64,000 nt of DNA from Sorex araneus. Taxonomy: Eukaryota; Chordata; Mammalia; Eulipotyphla; Soricidae. Shown here piece after piece: positions 11,388 through 22,460 of the stretch. Positions within the stretch are counted from its first letter, which is position 1; each line of letters opens with the position of its first letter. Both the position numbers and the translations under genes were made by a program. The DNA is taken from assembly GCF_027595985.1 (NCBI RefSeq), contig NC_073304.1, positions 139,880,925 to 139,944,924 on the forward strand, written 5' to 3'. The notes below the pieces were generated by a model that did no database searches, had not been told where the DNA came from, and worked only from the letters and a program-made list of their open reading frames with translations.

Positions 11388-11560
11388 TTTTTTTTTGCTT
11401 TTTGGGTCACACCCGGCAATGCACAGGGGGCATTCCTGGCTCATGCACTCAGGAATTACCCCGGCGGTGCTCAGGGGACCATATGGAATGCTGGGATTCG
11501 AACCCGGGTCGGCCGTGTGCAAGGCAAACGCCCTACCCGCTGTGCTATCACTCCAGCCCC
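11388..11560 (-). mobile_element. SINE type A
   Basis: Full-length copy: T-run (A-tail on the other strand), the body, and a tRNA-like head with B box GGGTTCGAATCC. It is flanked by a 16-bp target duplication, ATTATCATTCTTTTCT at 11372-11387 and ATTATCATTATTTTCT at 11561-11576 (15 of 16). Confidence 0.95.
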
Positions 11561-11629
11561 ATTATCATTATTTTCTATATAATTTATTTTCTAAAATTTA
11601 AACCCCAAGATTTTCAAAGTTTTTCTTTT

Positions 11630-12090
11630 TTTTTTCCTTTTTTTTTTAAATTAATGAATTACCATGAGGGTACAGATATAGATTTACATATTCTCATGCT
11701 TGTGTTTCAGTCATACACAGCTTGAGTTCCCAAATCTCCACCAGTGTCCGTTCTCCACTGATGACCCCATCATCCCTCCCACCTCCCCACCCCATCCCCC
11801 CAACCCCGCCTCTGTGGCAGGGCATTCCCTTTTGTTCTCTTTCTCCTGTGGTGTTGTGGTAGTAATGGAGGTCTTGGGTGGCCATCATGTTCTGTCTATA
11901 CTCTGCTTTGAGCATGCCTCTCCTATCCCAAGTGGGTCCTCCCACCACATTTTACTTGCTGTTCCCTTCTCTATCTGAGCTGCCTTTTCCCCCAGTATGT
12001 AAGGCCAGCTTCCAAGCCATGGAGCAAATCTGGTACTTATTTCTGCTATTCTTGGGTGTTAGTCTCCCATTCTGTTGTTCTATATTCAGA
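11630..12090 (-). mobile_element. 5'-truncated L1 3' end
   Basis: T-rich tail, then the L1 3' UTR and the very end of ORF2 on the minus strand, close in sequence to the 50083 copy. It is truncated at about 12090. Confidence 0.88.
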
Positions 12091-12095
12091 AGATT

Positions 12096-12290
12096 TTCAG
12101 TTTTTCATAGTTGAGTTTCAGGTATACAGTTTTCCAAAACCTGTCCCATCATCAGTGTTCACCTTAAGTCCCAGCAGTTCCACTCCTGGGCATATGCTTC
12201 TCGGACACAAAAGCCTTCATTTGAAAGGAAATATGCGTGGCATTATTCACTGTAGTGCTTCGCACCATAGCTAGGGTAAGGAAATAGCTT
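12096..12290. mobile_element. Small retroelement 3' end and old L1 scrap
   Basis: Bases 12096-12165 resemble the L1-like 3' terminus seen in the composite elements (minus). Bases 12166-12285 resemble the ancient L1 ORF2 end on the + strand (the 'ctgggcatatgc...attattcac' block). Confidence 0.5.
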
Positions 12291-12421
12291 TTGCTAAAAT
12301 TGGAAACATTTAGTGGGTTCCCACGTTTACAATATATGTTTTTAACCTAAGTCTGCCTTCAAATAACTTATACCACTTTACTATATTGCAGTAGCTTACA
12401 ATTTTTTTTCCCTTTCCGTCA

Positions 12422-12601
12422 CTCTCTGAGAGCCTGGCAAGCTACTGAGAGTATCCTGCCTGCATGGCAGAGCCTGGCAAGCTACCCATGGCGTATTCAT
12501 TATGCCCAAAACAGTAACAACAAGTCTCACAATGGCGACATTACTGGTGCCCACTTGAGCAAATTGATGAAACTATGGGAGGACAGTGCTACAGTGCTAC
12601 C
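12422..12601 (+). mobile_element. SINE type B, 5' truncated
   Basis: The body begins at 'gagagcctggcaagctac' and runs to the terminal 'gacagtgctacagtgctac', without the tRNA head and without an A-tail. Confidence 0.88.
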
Positions 12602-12639
12602 CCATCTCTGACATCAGTACCATTCATTACACTCTTTCA

Positions 12640-12765
12640 TATGCTAAGCTATTGAGTAGGGATCACTCCTGGTTGATGGCGGAGGGACCTTACAGGGTTC
12701 CTGGAGCCCAATCTGGGTCAGCATACCTGACCTTACCTGCTGTACTGTCTCTCTAGTCCCATTGC
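12640..12765 (-). mobile_element. Old SINE type A fragment
   Basis: Degraded blocks 'gatcactcctgg', 'cctggagcccaatctgggtca' and 'cctgctgtactgtctctctag' mark an old minus-strand copy. Confidence 0.6.
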
Positions 12766-12853
12766 TTTTTACATGAGTTTAAAATAATAATAAAACACCT
12801 TGTTTTGCCTGTATTTTCTGATAATTTTCCTTTTAATTATATGAATCCAAAGG

Positions 12854-13030
12854 TTTTTTTTTTTTTGCTTTTTGGGTCACACCCAGCGATGCTCAGGGGT
12901 TACTCCTGGCTTTGCACTCAGGAATTACTCCTGGCGGTGCTTGGGGGACCATATGGGATGCCGGGGATCGAACCCGGGTTGGCCGCGTGCAAGGCAAACG
13001 CCCTACCTGCTGTGCTATCGCTCCGGCCCC
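12854..13030 (-). mobile_element. SINE type A
   Basis: Full-length, with intact A box and B box on the minus strand. The target duplication is TGAATCCAAAG at 12842-12852 and 13031-13041. Confidence 0.95.
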
Positions 13031-13245
13031 TGAATCCAAAGTTTTGACCTACATCTTATTCCTTATTTCTGAAGAATTTTTAGTTTGTATTTCTGCTATA
13101 AGTATGATAAAATGGATTTTCTTCACTTTAGAAGGACAATTTCAGTGGCATAGGTTTCTAGATTGGTATTTTCTTCCCCTTCAATATTTTATTATTGAGT
13201 ATTTATTGAGTAATTTAATCCATTCTCCTCTTCCTTACAGTTTTT

Positions 13246-14155
13246 TGTGTTTTTTTGGTGTGTTTTATTTATTTAGTTTTATTTTTTTGGAGTTTTAATT
13301 TTTATTTTATTGAATCACCATGAAAAAAGTTACAAAGCTTTCAGGTTTAAGTCTCAATCATATAATGATCAAACCCCCATCCCTTAACCAGTGCACATGT
13401 TCCACCACCAAGAACCCCAATATACTCCCCTCCCACCCACCCCCCACCTGAGTGGCTAATGATCTTCACTTTACTCTCTATACTTTGAGTACATTCAGTA
13501 TTTCAACAGAGAACTCATTATTATTATTTAGAATTTTCCCCCAACAATCAAACCTGCTGAAAAGGTATCATTTGATCATTTGTTTTCCATTGCTGAGAGT
13601 GAAGAATATATGAACTTGCGAGGCCATGACAGCAGCTGCATTGTTTTGGATTTCTGATATTTTAGTAATTAAGTCCAGAGAGATTTCTGCCAGAAGTCAC
13701 CGAAAGACAAGGCCGAGAGAGAAAAACCTTTCCACTCCCTGGGCGGCCTGGGGTTGTAGCTCAGTTCACAGTCTAGATGCATTTCTGTAAGAAGCTACTG
13801 GGTGCCAAAAGTGATTAGTAGCCCTCCAGGATTATAGACTTGAAGGAGCAGAGGAGCCGTTTTGTGTGTGTGGCCGCTCCGGTTCTTGGTTCTCGTCTGG
13901 GCAGGGAGTGCGCCGGTAACACACCCCACCCCCCTTCCTGAGATCTCTTGCGCGCCACATCACTGCAATCCCTTACCTCTAGTTAATGGGGTCTAGAAGA
14001 TGGTGATTGCCACGTGGGTGCCGCTGTGCTGCCGCTGCCACTCCCATAGAAAGAAGAGCCAGGAGAGGGAAAAAAACATCTTTCCCCTCCCTGGGCGGCC
14101 TGGGGTTGTAGCTCAATTCACAGTCTAGATGCATTTCTGTAAGAAGCCGCTGGGG
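13246..14155 (-). mobile_element. Composite element: L1-like 3' end, GC-rich head with two tandem modules
   Basis: The 3' terminus (left side) resembles the L1 end. The middle has blocks shared with 35551-36154. The 5' half is GC-rich and repeats a module with a 352-bp offset (CTCCCTGGGCGGCC at 13735 and 14087). There is no ORF. A 14-bp target duplication, TCCTTACAGTTTTT at 13232-13245 and TCCTTGCAGTTTTT at 14156-14169, sets the ends. The head may be a pol II promoter like the tandem monomers of mouse L1; that is inference. Confidence 0.8.
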
Positions 14156-14497
14156 TCCTTGCAGTTTTTCTTAGAGTTCTCTGTAATTTTCAACTTGTTT
14201 GGTAAGGTGGATTCCCTCCTCCATCCATCTCAACTTCTTTCAATATTTTCTCTTTGATTTTTGTAGTGTGGTTAGTTGTTCTTATTTGATGCGATCTAAA
14301 ATTCCGTAGTCTGTGATATGTACCTGTCATTAAGTTTGGAGTGGTTTAAGCCATTATTATTTTACATATTTACTCTTTGCATTTCATTTAGGAAGTTTTT
14401 TATTGAGGTGTGTTCAAGCCTATTGATATGTTCTCTGATTTGTCCAATCTATTTGTAAGCCTGTTCAAAAGCATTGCACAGTTGTATTTGTCATCAC

Positions 14498-14732
14498 TGT
14501 CACTGTCACTCTGTTGCTTATCGATTTTTTTGAGCGGGCACCAGTAACATCTCCATTGTGAGACTTGTTACTGTTTTTTGCATATCGAATATACCACGGG
14601 TAGCTTGCTAGGCTCTGCCATATGGGCAAGATACTCTCGGTAACTATCTGGGCGAGAGGAGCGGAGTAATCGAACCCTGGTTGGCCGCGTGCAAGGCAAA
14701 TGCCCTACTGATGTGCTATCACTCCAACCCAC
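14498..14732 (-). mobile_element. SINE type B, full length
   Basis: The minus strand carries a tRNA head (with small damage in the A-box region), the type B body and the terminal GACAGTGACAGTGATGACA-like end. There is no A-tail. Confidence 0.92.
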
Positions 14733-15118
14733 ATTTCTGTTTACAATACTTTTCTCGAGCATTTTCCTCTTTGTTTTATTTTTGAGGTAATAGACACAAT
14801 AGTGTTAACATTTATGCTTATGGTGAAAAAGTTACTGCTCCTCAGTTACCACGACTCTCCACCTCTCTATGTCACTTCTCGCTGGCCACACCCCTTCCTC
14901 CACAGCCTGTCACCTTAGTTCTGTTGTCAGAGTCAAAGCATTCTTTTTCTTGGACACTATCCATTGCTTTGTTTCTTTGATTCCACACGAATAAGATTAT
15001 CTGGAAGTTGTCCTTCCCCCTCTGATTCCATTTAATACAGCACTGTCTAGATTCATCTATGTTGTAACAAAAGACAAAATTTCATCTTTTAAAAAAATTT
15101 TATATATTTGGGTAATAT

Positions 15119-15349
15119 GGGCTGGAATGATAGCACAGTGGGTAGGACATTTGCCTTGCACATGGCGGACCCGGGTTCGATTCCTCCGCCCTCTTGGAGA
15201 GCCTGGCAAGCTACCGAGAGTGTCTTTCCCGAGTGCAGCAGAGCGTGGCGTATTCGATATGCCAAAAACAGTAATAAGTCTCACAATGGAGACATTAGTG
15301 GTGTCCGCTCAAGCAAATCAAACAACGGGATGACAGTGACAGTGACTGA
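15119..15349 (+). mobile_element. SINE type B, full length
   Basis: The head has an A box region (tgatagcacagtggg) and B box (gggttcgattcc), followed by the type B body and a GACAGTGACAGTGACT end. It sits inside the old L1. Confidence 0.93.
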
Positions 15350-16021
15350 GTATTATGTCACAGTTTATATATACCACAGTTTCTTTAGCTACTTAGCACT
15401 TGTTGAACATTTGGGTTTTTCTAGATCTTGACTATTGAAAATAGTGCTGCTGTGAATGTAAGTGTCCAAATATCTTTTCAAATATTTTGAGTTTCGGGCA
15501 TAGCCCCCAAGGAGTAGAGTCACCTGGTCACATACTAGTTCTATTTTTAATTTTTTGAAAAGTCTCCATACTATTTCCCAGAGAGGCTAAACCAGTTGAT
15601 GTTTCCAACAGAGAATGAGGTTTCTGTTTTACTACATTCCTAGCAGTACTGTTTTTCCAGTACTGTTTTACTTTTTAGTTTTGTTATAATTCCTTTTTTG
15701 TTTTGGTTTTGTTTTCTTTGCTAAGTGAGTTAACTCATTAAAGACACAGCTGAAGTAACTATATGAGGAATTTGCCTATGTCTTCCTTGATGTATTTATT
15801 GGACATAGATCAAACCTTTAGTTCTGTAATTTATTTTGAATTAACCATGAGGTGATAGTCCAGATTCTTTTATTTTTTGCAAATTACTGTCAGGTTTTTA
15901 TAGCACAAATTGTTGAAGAAATTTTTCTTTCTCCATTTAACTTTGTAACATAAAGTTAGGGGATGAAATCTCTAACTGTCTTCTCTTTTCCCTTTCAGAA
16001 TTGCATTTGTCATTCAGGGAG

Positions 16022-16217
16022 GTTTTTTTTTTTTTTTTTTTTTTTTTCCTTCTTCTTTTTGGGTCACACCCGGTGATGCACAGGAGTTACTCCTGGCTCT
16101 TAACACAGGAATTACTACTGGTGGTGCTCAGGGGACCATATGGGATGCTGGGATTCGAACCTGGGTCGGCCCCGTGCAAGGCAAATGTCCTACCCGCTGT
16201 GCTATCACTCCAGCCCC
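16022..16217 (-). mobile_element. SINE type A
   Basis: Full-length with a long T-run. There is a perfect 14-bp target duplication, TGTCATTCAGGGAG, at 16008-16021 and 16218-16231. Confidence 0.96.
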
Positions 16218-16360
16218 TGTCATTCAGGGAGTTTTATAATTTTATAATATTTTAGTAGTAGTCTACATTTTTAAAAAAAAGTTCATTGGTCTTCCATTTG
16301 TATTCTACTGAATTTGTATAATGCTTTGGGTAAGATGACCTTTTAGCAGCACTAACTTTT

Positions 16361-17196
16361 TTTTTTTTTTTTTTCAGCCAAGGCTTAAAATTAAAAATTT
16401 TTTATTTATTTATTTTTTAATTTTTATTAAATCACCATGTGGAAAGTTACAAAGTTCTCAGGTTTATATGTCAGTTATACAATATTCAAACACCCATCCC
16501 TTCACCAGTGCCCAAATTCCACCACCAGAAACCCCAGTTTACCCCCGCCCCCACCCCCTACCCCCTACTGTATAACTAATGAATTTCACTTCATTTTTTC
16601 TTTACCTTGATTACATTCCATAATTCAACACAAAACTCACTATAGTTGACATAACTCTCTCTCTCTCTTTTTTTTTCTCTTTTTCCTTTTCCATTTTTTT
16701 TTTTTTAATTTTTCCCCCTCATCCCCCTTCCTGCGCCTCATAGTATGGTGTACTCCACACCACGTTGGCCAGCGTGGGGCTTTTGCTTAGCTCATAGTCC
16801 AGAGGTGGCTGTTACATTAAGAACCTTCAATATTTCAACAAAAACTTACTGTTATTATTTGGAGTTTCCCCCCCAAGTCTGACCTGTTCAAATGGAACCC
16901 TTTCACATTGATGACAATTATAAATGTTAAGTTTTGGATTTCTGTATAAAGTCCTGGGAAAATTCTGCCAGAAATTACATATTTCCTCCGTTAGCCGGCG
17001 TGGGGCAAAGGCTTAATTCACAGTCTCCATACATGGGTGCAGGCACTTGCTGGAACCCCAATTCCTAAAGCTGTCTCTGGTTCCCGCTTGTTCCACATCC
17101 ACCGGCTCTGCAGGGGCATGGGCGCCCGGGCCGAAAACCCGGCCGGCCGGAGCCGAGCACGGGCCCGACTAGGGCTGGCTCTGTATCCTGCGGCTG
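16361..17196 (-). mobile_element. Composite element, complete, 836 bp, CpG-rich head
   Basis: A perfect 17-bp target duplication, TAGCAGCACTAACTTTT, at 16344-16360 and 17197-17213 fixes both ends. The 3' side resembles the L1 terminus, the middle is A/T- and CT-rich, and the 5' head (about 17000-17196) is very rich in CpG. No long ORF is present; the 74-codon frame over the head has no protein signature. It is probably a non-autonomous passenger of L1. Confidence 0.85.
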
Positions 17197-17288
17197 TAGC
17201 AGCACTAACTTTTATAACCCATGGACATAACTGATTTTTCAATTTGTTTTATCTGTTTCTTATTTTAATAGTGACATAAGTTTTGATA

Positions 17289-17307
17289 TATATATATATA
17301 TATATCT
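17289..17307. repeat. (AT)n microsatellite
   Basis: Short alternating AT run inside the old L1. Confidence 0.9.
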
Positions 17308-17660
17308 TTTATGGCTTTTGTTGTATTGATTGCTAGGTATTTGATCATTTGGGACACAGTTATTAGTGCTTCTAAAATTTTTCCCTATTCTAGTTTGTTG
17401 TCTGCCCATGCAACAGATTTTTGTGTATTGATTTTGTATCTGCTACAACATTGGTTTAATGTTTCTAAAAGATTTTTTTGGTGGAATCTTTAGGGTTTTC
17501 TATAAATTTTATCATGCTGTTTCTAAATAATGATATTTTAACTTCATTTCAATTTCAATTCTTTTATTTTTTCCTCCCTAATTGCTTTGTCTGGGACTTC
17601 CAATACTGATAATTGCAGTGGTGTTGGTACCAGACTTGAGAAGCAAGTGAGGGCCTATGG

Positions 17661-18914
17661 TCAGGAGTTTATTATAACTCCTGTAAAAGCAAGCAAATTA
17701 TATTACTTAGTCTATTTGCCTTTCATGGCACTTGGCACTGGTCAGTCTGTATTCCTAAACTCCAACGACCTGGAGTGTATCCTGTGGTCCCACCCTAAGT
17801 TTGGGTAGACCTGGGCTCCAATGAAATATGCTCACTTGTTCAAACAATTACTGAATGTGATCAGAGCTTGCTTTCCTTATTCTCTGTAGGAAGTATCCTT
17901 TATGACTGTAGGCTTTTATTCCCTGTCTGAAGTGGTGTGGGGTGGGGCTGGTTTTGTTTGCCCTCATGAAAACAGGTGCTTCTCCCTGTTTTCACTCCCT
18001 CCTCGACTTGGACTAGTGTGACTTGCCATTGGATTGGTTCCTGTTCAGAATTTCCTGCTGGCTTGCAGGGAACTTCTGAGGGCTATGGGTATCTTGTTTG
18101 CTTTCGTTCCTATCTCCAGATCGGGTTTTGCTGGAGTAGAGCATTAAGTTTGGACTGTCTGTCTGTGGCTTGCCCTCTGTCTGTGGCAAATTCCCAGTCC
18201 TTCATAGTCCTTGTGCTGCCCCTCCTTCCCTCCTTGGGTTTGGGATCCTTAGATTTCAGATTGCTTACTGCTCCGTGTTCGGCAGAAAAAAAAATTGGAA
18301 ATGGTGGTTGAGTTTGAGTTTGCTATTAAATTTGCTTGGTGAGACCTCATGTGAGAGTCTCTTTTAACTCAGTTTTGATACTTTTTGTTTCAGTGCTATG
18401 GAATCTCAGCTTGCTGTCTTTTGGAGCCAACATGGCCCCAGCATTTTCTTCTGATTCCTGCTCACTGTGGAACATTACCCATCTGTCTTTGAATATTGTC
18501 TGCTTTCCCCCATATACCTTTTCTTATTAATCATAGTTATTTCCAGTTCCTTGTTGGATACTTCAAAGATTTATTATCGTGTGTGAATCTCATTCTGGAG
18601 ATGCTTTGGGTTTCTGAACTTCTTGAACCTGTAAATGTATCTCTTTCTGTTTGGAGAATTTGTGGATCCTATTACTTCAAATATTATGTTCTGTCTGCAC
18701 TCACTTTTCTTACCTGAAAGTAGATTCTTGGCTTCTCCTTCACATTGTTGTCAGTGGGAATGACCATTTGTTGCATACATTTGGTTGTTGTTGTTGCATA
18801 CATTTGGTTGTTGCTTTTCAGAAGTCACATACTTTAGTTACAATGCTTGCACACATGTGGATGAGATATTACAAAAATTGCTTTGTTTGATCCCCAGGAA
18901 CCAAATTAATAGTG
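17661..18914. other. Low-recognition sequence, possibly old L1 continuation
   Basis: No exon or named repeat was recognised with confidence. A 20-base segment, TTGCATACATTTGGTTGTTG, occurs twice at 18771-18815. Confidence 0.35.
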
Positions 18915-18920
18915 TTGCGG

Positions 18921-20020
18921 TGTGAAAAACTTAAGCACGCCAATGGGCATGTGCATTCGAGGGCTCTCCAGGTGGCTTTGTCTCACTGCCTGCGTTCTGT
19001 GCTCTGGAACTGCTGTGTATGGGCTGGATCGGGATGGCCATTGGCCAAGGACAGGCGAAGGAAGAACGAGGACCAAGCTGGTTGCTGATTAGTTACCGTT
19101 TATTCAATCTTCCATCTTTCCCATCTCCTGCACTTCTAGCTCTGTCTGTCCTCTCTCTGGATCTGCTACAACAGATCTGCTACAGCCCCCACCCTCACCC
19201 CCTTCTCTTGTCTCTCTCCTCCCTTTTTCTCTCTCCCCCTTGCCCCTAGGCTACACACAGCCAGGTAGCAAAATCATCATAAGAAAGCCCTTCCCGAGGG
19301 CTGTCAGATTCAAAGGGAATACAACCTAGGGGCATTCCAAAGCCTTTCCTGACTGCCTGTAGGTAAAATACCTCTTAAGGGGTTTTTCTCCTCTCCTTAA
19401 TTCAAACACTCATTAACATCTTAATACTAGTTATTATTTTGTATGGACATAGCAAGAGATACATTGAGGCTTGCAAGGCAGCTCTCCTGGCAACATCTTG
19501 CCACAGACTCAGACTGCAGCACTCAGGCCAGATTAATCATTCCTAACCCTAGCAGGGTCCAAATCTAGTTATCACTGTTTGGATCATGACAGCATTTGTC
19601 CATGATCAAGCTCTTAACTTGTAGTTAAGCATTAGGCGCTTTGGCCAGGCCCATCTCCATGCCAGGGTAGCACACAACTCACCACTTGCCCTCGTTCTGC
19701 CCCTCGTTGGGACCCTGCTTTTGGAGGTGCTAGGAAGTAAGGGCAGCTGAGGTTTAGGTCAAGAGAACAGATGCCCAGGAGGAAAATATGATGTAGAGTC
19801 AAATGACTCCCAGGTTACATTTGCTAAGTCTTCCTGTGTCCATACAAAAAGGACATTGCTCTGAATAAACTATACAAAGGACTCAAGGGGAAGAGAAAAA
19901 CAATATTTACAAGTCAACAGAACACTAAGAAAGAAGCTACAAATAAACACAGAGGAATGGGAGCACTGTGACGGAAGTAACCCAGTAAACCTAACCTACC
20001 TGAGGCTATGTTATCCTACA
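18921..20020 (-). mobile_element. Solo LTR of an endogenous retrovirus
   Basis: The element ends TGTGAAAAAC on the left and CCTACA on the right, and is flanked by a perfect 6-bp duplication, TTGCGG, at 18915-18920 and 20021-20026. On the minus strand an AATAAA sits in the block shared with the other two LTRs. There is no internal retroviral gene, so this is a recombined single LTR of about 1100 bp. A 6-bp duplication is typical of class II (ERVK-like) elements. Confidence 0.88.
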
Positions 20021-20026
20021 TTGCGG

Positions 20027-20966
20027 GATCACACTCAGAGTATGGGGTGGTGCAAGGGATCAGGTCACAGTCTTGGGCCTACAGGGAAGGTATTACTGGG
20101 TTCCCAGGCGTAAGTTTGTAAACTTTGAGAACCAGTGATTTCTGTTGGTGCTGACAGGATTTGCAGAAACCTTAGTTCCTTTGTTGTTAATTAGTGAATT
20201 CTTCTGGTTAAATGTTTATGTGCACCCATTATAATCCTATTATGTTAAAGGAGAATGAGGAATTATGCTAATGAAAATCATGATATATCAGTGATATGAT
20301 ATGCACTTGAAAAAAGGGGGGTGGGATATGTAAGGGTTAGATTGTAAGGATTAGATATTGCTTTGCTGTACCCTTTGAATTAAGAAATGCTTGATCTCAG
20401 TGAATTGTTACAGTGATAGGAAAAGTCAGGAAGATGAGCAGGTAACTAGCACAGGTATCCAGGGGCAGTCAGAGATGGGAGTTCTGAGTGGCCTGTTCGG
20501 GGAACCAAGCAGAAATGAATAGGTCATAAATCATTAAGTTGTGATACAGAGCAGAAGGACCCAAGCCCACCTATTGCCTTGGTGGGAAGGGGAGTGGGAC
20601 CACTGAGACTATTAGTAAATTAATAAATGTCTGTAAGCCTTAAAATGAATGTGTCTACCACAAAGATTCCCAGCAACAGGGGCCCCCCTCTAAGTCCTGT
20701 GTTCTGTCACCTCTGCTTCAGTGTACCTCAGCCTATTGTCACTCTGTAGGCAGTTGAGAAACTCCATTTTGTGTCCTTCTTTTCTTTGTTTCACCATTGC
20801 TATGATTGCCAGAAAAACTCCTATAGAAAGTGCCCTGTAGCCGTGCTCTGGGCTGCGATTTCAGGTGATTGCATAGTTGTGGTCCATGTTAACATTAAAT
20901 AAATGAATCTCCTTGCTTTCTCACCTAAAGATGTTTTCAATATGATTGATTATGTGAACTCTGTTA
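20027..20966. other. Unique sequence, nothing recognised
   Basis: No coding, RNA or clear repeat signal. Confidence 0.35.
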
Positions 20967-20981
20967 CAACACTCTTCTTTT

Positions 20982-21637
20982 TTAAAAAATTTATTTTTTA
21001 TTAACCACGATGAGATACAGTTTCAAAGCTTTGAAAAAAATGTTTGACATTCAGCCATACAATGATCGAACACCCATCCCTCCACCAGTGCAAACTTTCC
21101 ACCAGCAGTGTCCCCATTATCCCCGCCCTTCACCCCAGTCCTCACCCTGCCTCTATGGTAGACAATTGCTCAGATACTCTCACTCTGCTTTTGGGCATTA
21201 TATTTTGCTCAGATTTTCCCACCACCATTCAAGCCTACCTTCCAGGGGCAGACGCTGGATCATTTATTTTCCATTGTTCACTTTTCATATCAGGAAAGGT
21301 TGCATGGTTGTGTATGCAGCCTCAGGCTTCTGAAATTGTAAGATTACAAATGGTTGGGTTCCAGAGACATCTCTGTAGGGAGCTATTCCATTTTGGGATT
21401 CAGTTGGGAGTTCTGGGCCTGGGCTGCTGGTGCACCAAGATGGCATGTGTGTAGGGGGCGTTGTGAGCGTGACTTCCGGCACCAGGAGTGGGTGGGGTCC
21501 TGGGGTGAGACTGGCTGGCTCCGCTGCTGCCATGCAGCAGTTTGGAGACTTAGTCCTGAAAGCCCCATACTGGGACCTTGCTTGTGTAAGCTCATGGTCA
21601 CCGGGATTCCATCTGGAGAAGGCGGGGAGCTGCACGC
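20982..21637 (-). mobile_element. Composite element with L1-like 3' end
   Basis: The 3' side has the L1-like terminus (gatgagatacag, acaatgatcgaacacccatc, ccaccagtgca). The 5' half is GC-rich and different from L1. A likely target duplication is CAACACTCTTCTTTT near 20968 and CAACACTATTATTTT near 21638. Short reading frames on both strands overlap and look non-coding. Confidence 0.7.
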
Positions 21638-21904
21638 AACACTATTATTTTCTAGTAAGAAATTAGAATTTTCTGTCATGTTTCTGTCAAATAGGGACTA
21701 GAAACTTCATCTTGTTCACAGAATTTTATAGATCTTTCTCACATCCTTTGCTTCTGCCTTTCCTCTAAAAAGACAGAAATTAAACACAGTGTGTTTAGTG
21801 TTGAACTGGGAATCACTCACGGATGAGAGAAAAAGAATAGATAGGTGTCTCTTCCTTAATAATGTCACATCAGCCACTGGAGGCTGCTGTTGTACAGTGG
21901 TGTC

Positions 21905-21966
21905 ACTTAAAAGTTTTCCAAAGAAAACTTTTCCAAAAAAAAGTCTTCTTTGGAAAACTTTTAAGT
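21905..21966. repeat. Perfect inverted repeat, 21-bp arms
   Basis: The arms at 21905-21925 and 21946-21966 are exact reverse complements around a 20-base spacer. The stem is A/T-rich. No known element end was recognised. Confidence 0.92.
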
Positions 21967-22259
21967 TAGACAGTTGTGGTGTTTTTTTTTTTTTAATTTT
22001 GTCTACATCCCCCACCAGCCACTTGTACCCGAAGTTCTAACTCAAGAGTGATTCAGTTGTTTTGTAAACAAGTTCAAACCTTTTCTCAGTTTGCAAGCAT
22101 TTGAGAAACATGTTTTTTTCATGCCAACTCTTACCTCTCTAGTATTGTTTGAGTGAGTAGCAATTGGACCTTGTATGTAGTAACACATTCTCTTACAAAT
22201 TTTATTTCAAAATCCATTTTTGTTATAAAATGAAGTCCTTCGTAGTAGAAGAAAGGTTT

Positions 22260-22460
22260 TAGGGGGGGAGGGGGAGTAGAGGCCTCCCCAGCAGTGCTTG
22301 GAGACCGGAGGGCTAACTCCTTCCAGTGCTAAGGAAGATGCCCATGTTTGGTGTTGAGGCTGGTGGTGCTCGTAGGGGCACGCCAGATTGGCATTCAACT
22401 CGGAGCCTCGAACATGAAAAGTCTGGGCTCCAACCCTTTGATCTATCTCATACGTAAACA
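22260..22460 (-). mobile_element. Probable very old SINE relic
   Basis: Weak blocks (cagtgcttggagacc, gtgttgaggctggtggtgctcg, tgggctccaaccctttgatc) suggest a decayed minus-strand tRNA-type SINE. The rest of 21967-23660 shows nothing recognisable except a C-run at 23521-23535. Confidence 0.35.

Larger units (their letters stand above)
14780..17660 (-). mobile_element. Ancient L1 (L1M type) split by later insertions
   Basis: Fragments at 14780-15118, 15350-16007, 16232-16343 and 17214-17660 follow the order of L1 ORF2 on the minus strand, ending with the RT-side block (cctaattgctttgtctgggacttcc). SINE B, SINE A and a composite element have landed in it. It is strongly decayed. Confidence 0.7.

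Noticed and set aside
17018..17242. 74-codon minus-strand frame in the CpG-rich head
   Set aside because: Composition follows the GC content, it runs past the element's end, and no protein features are visible.
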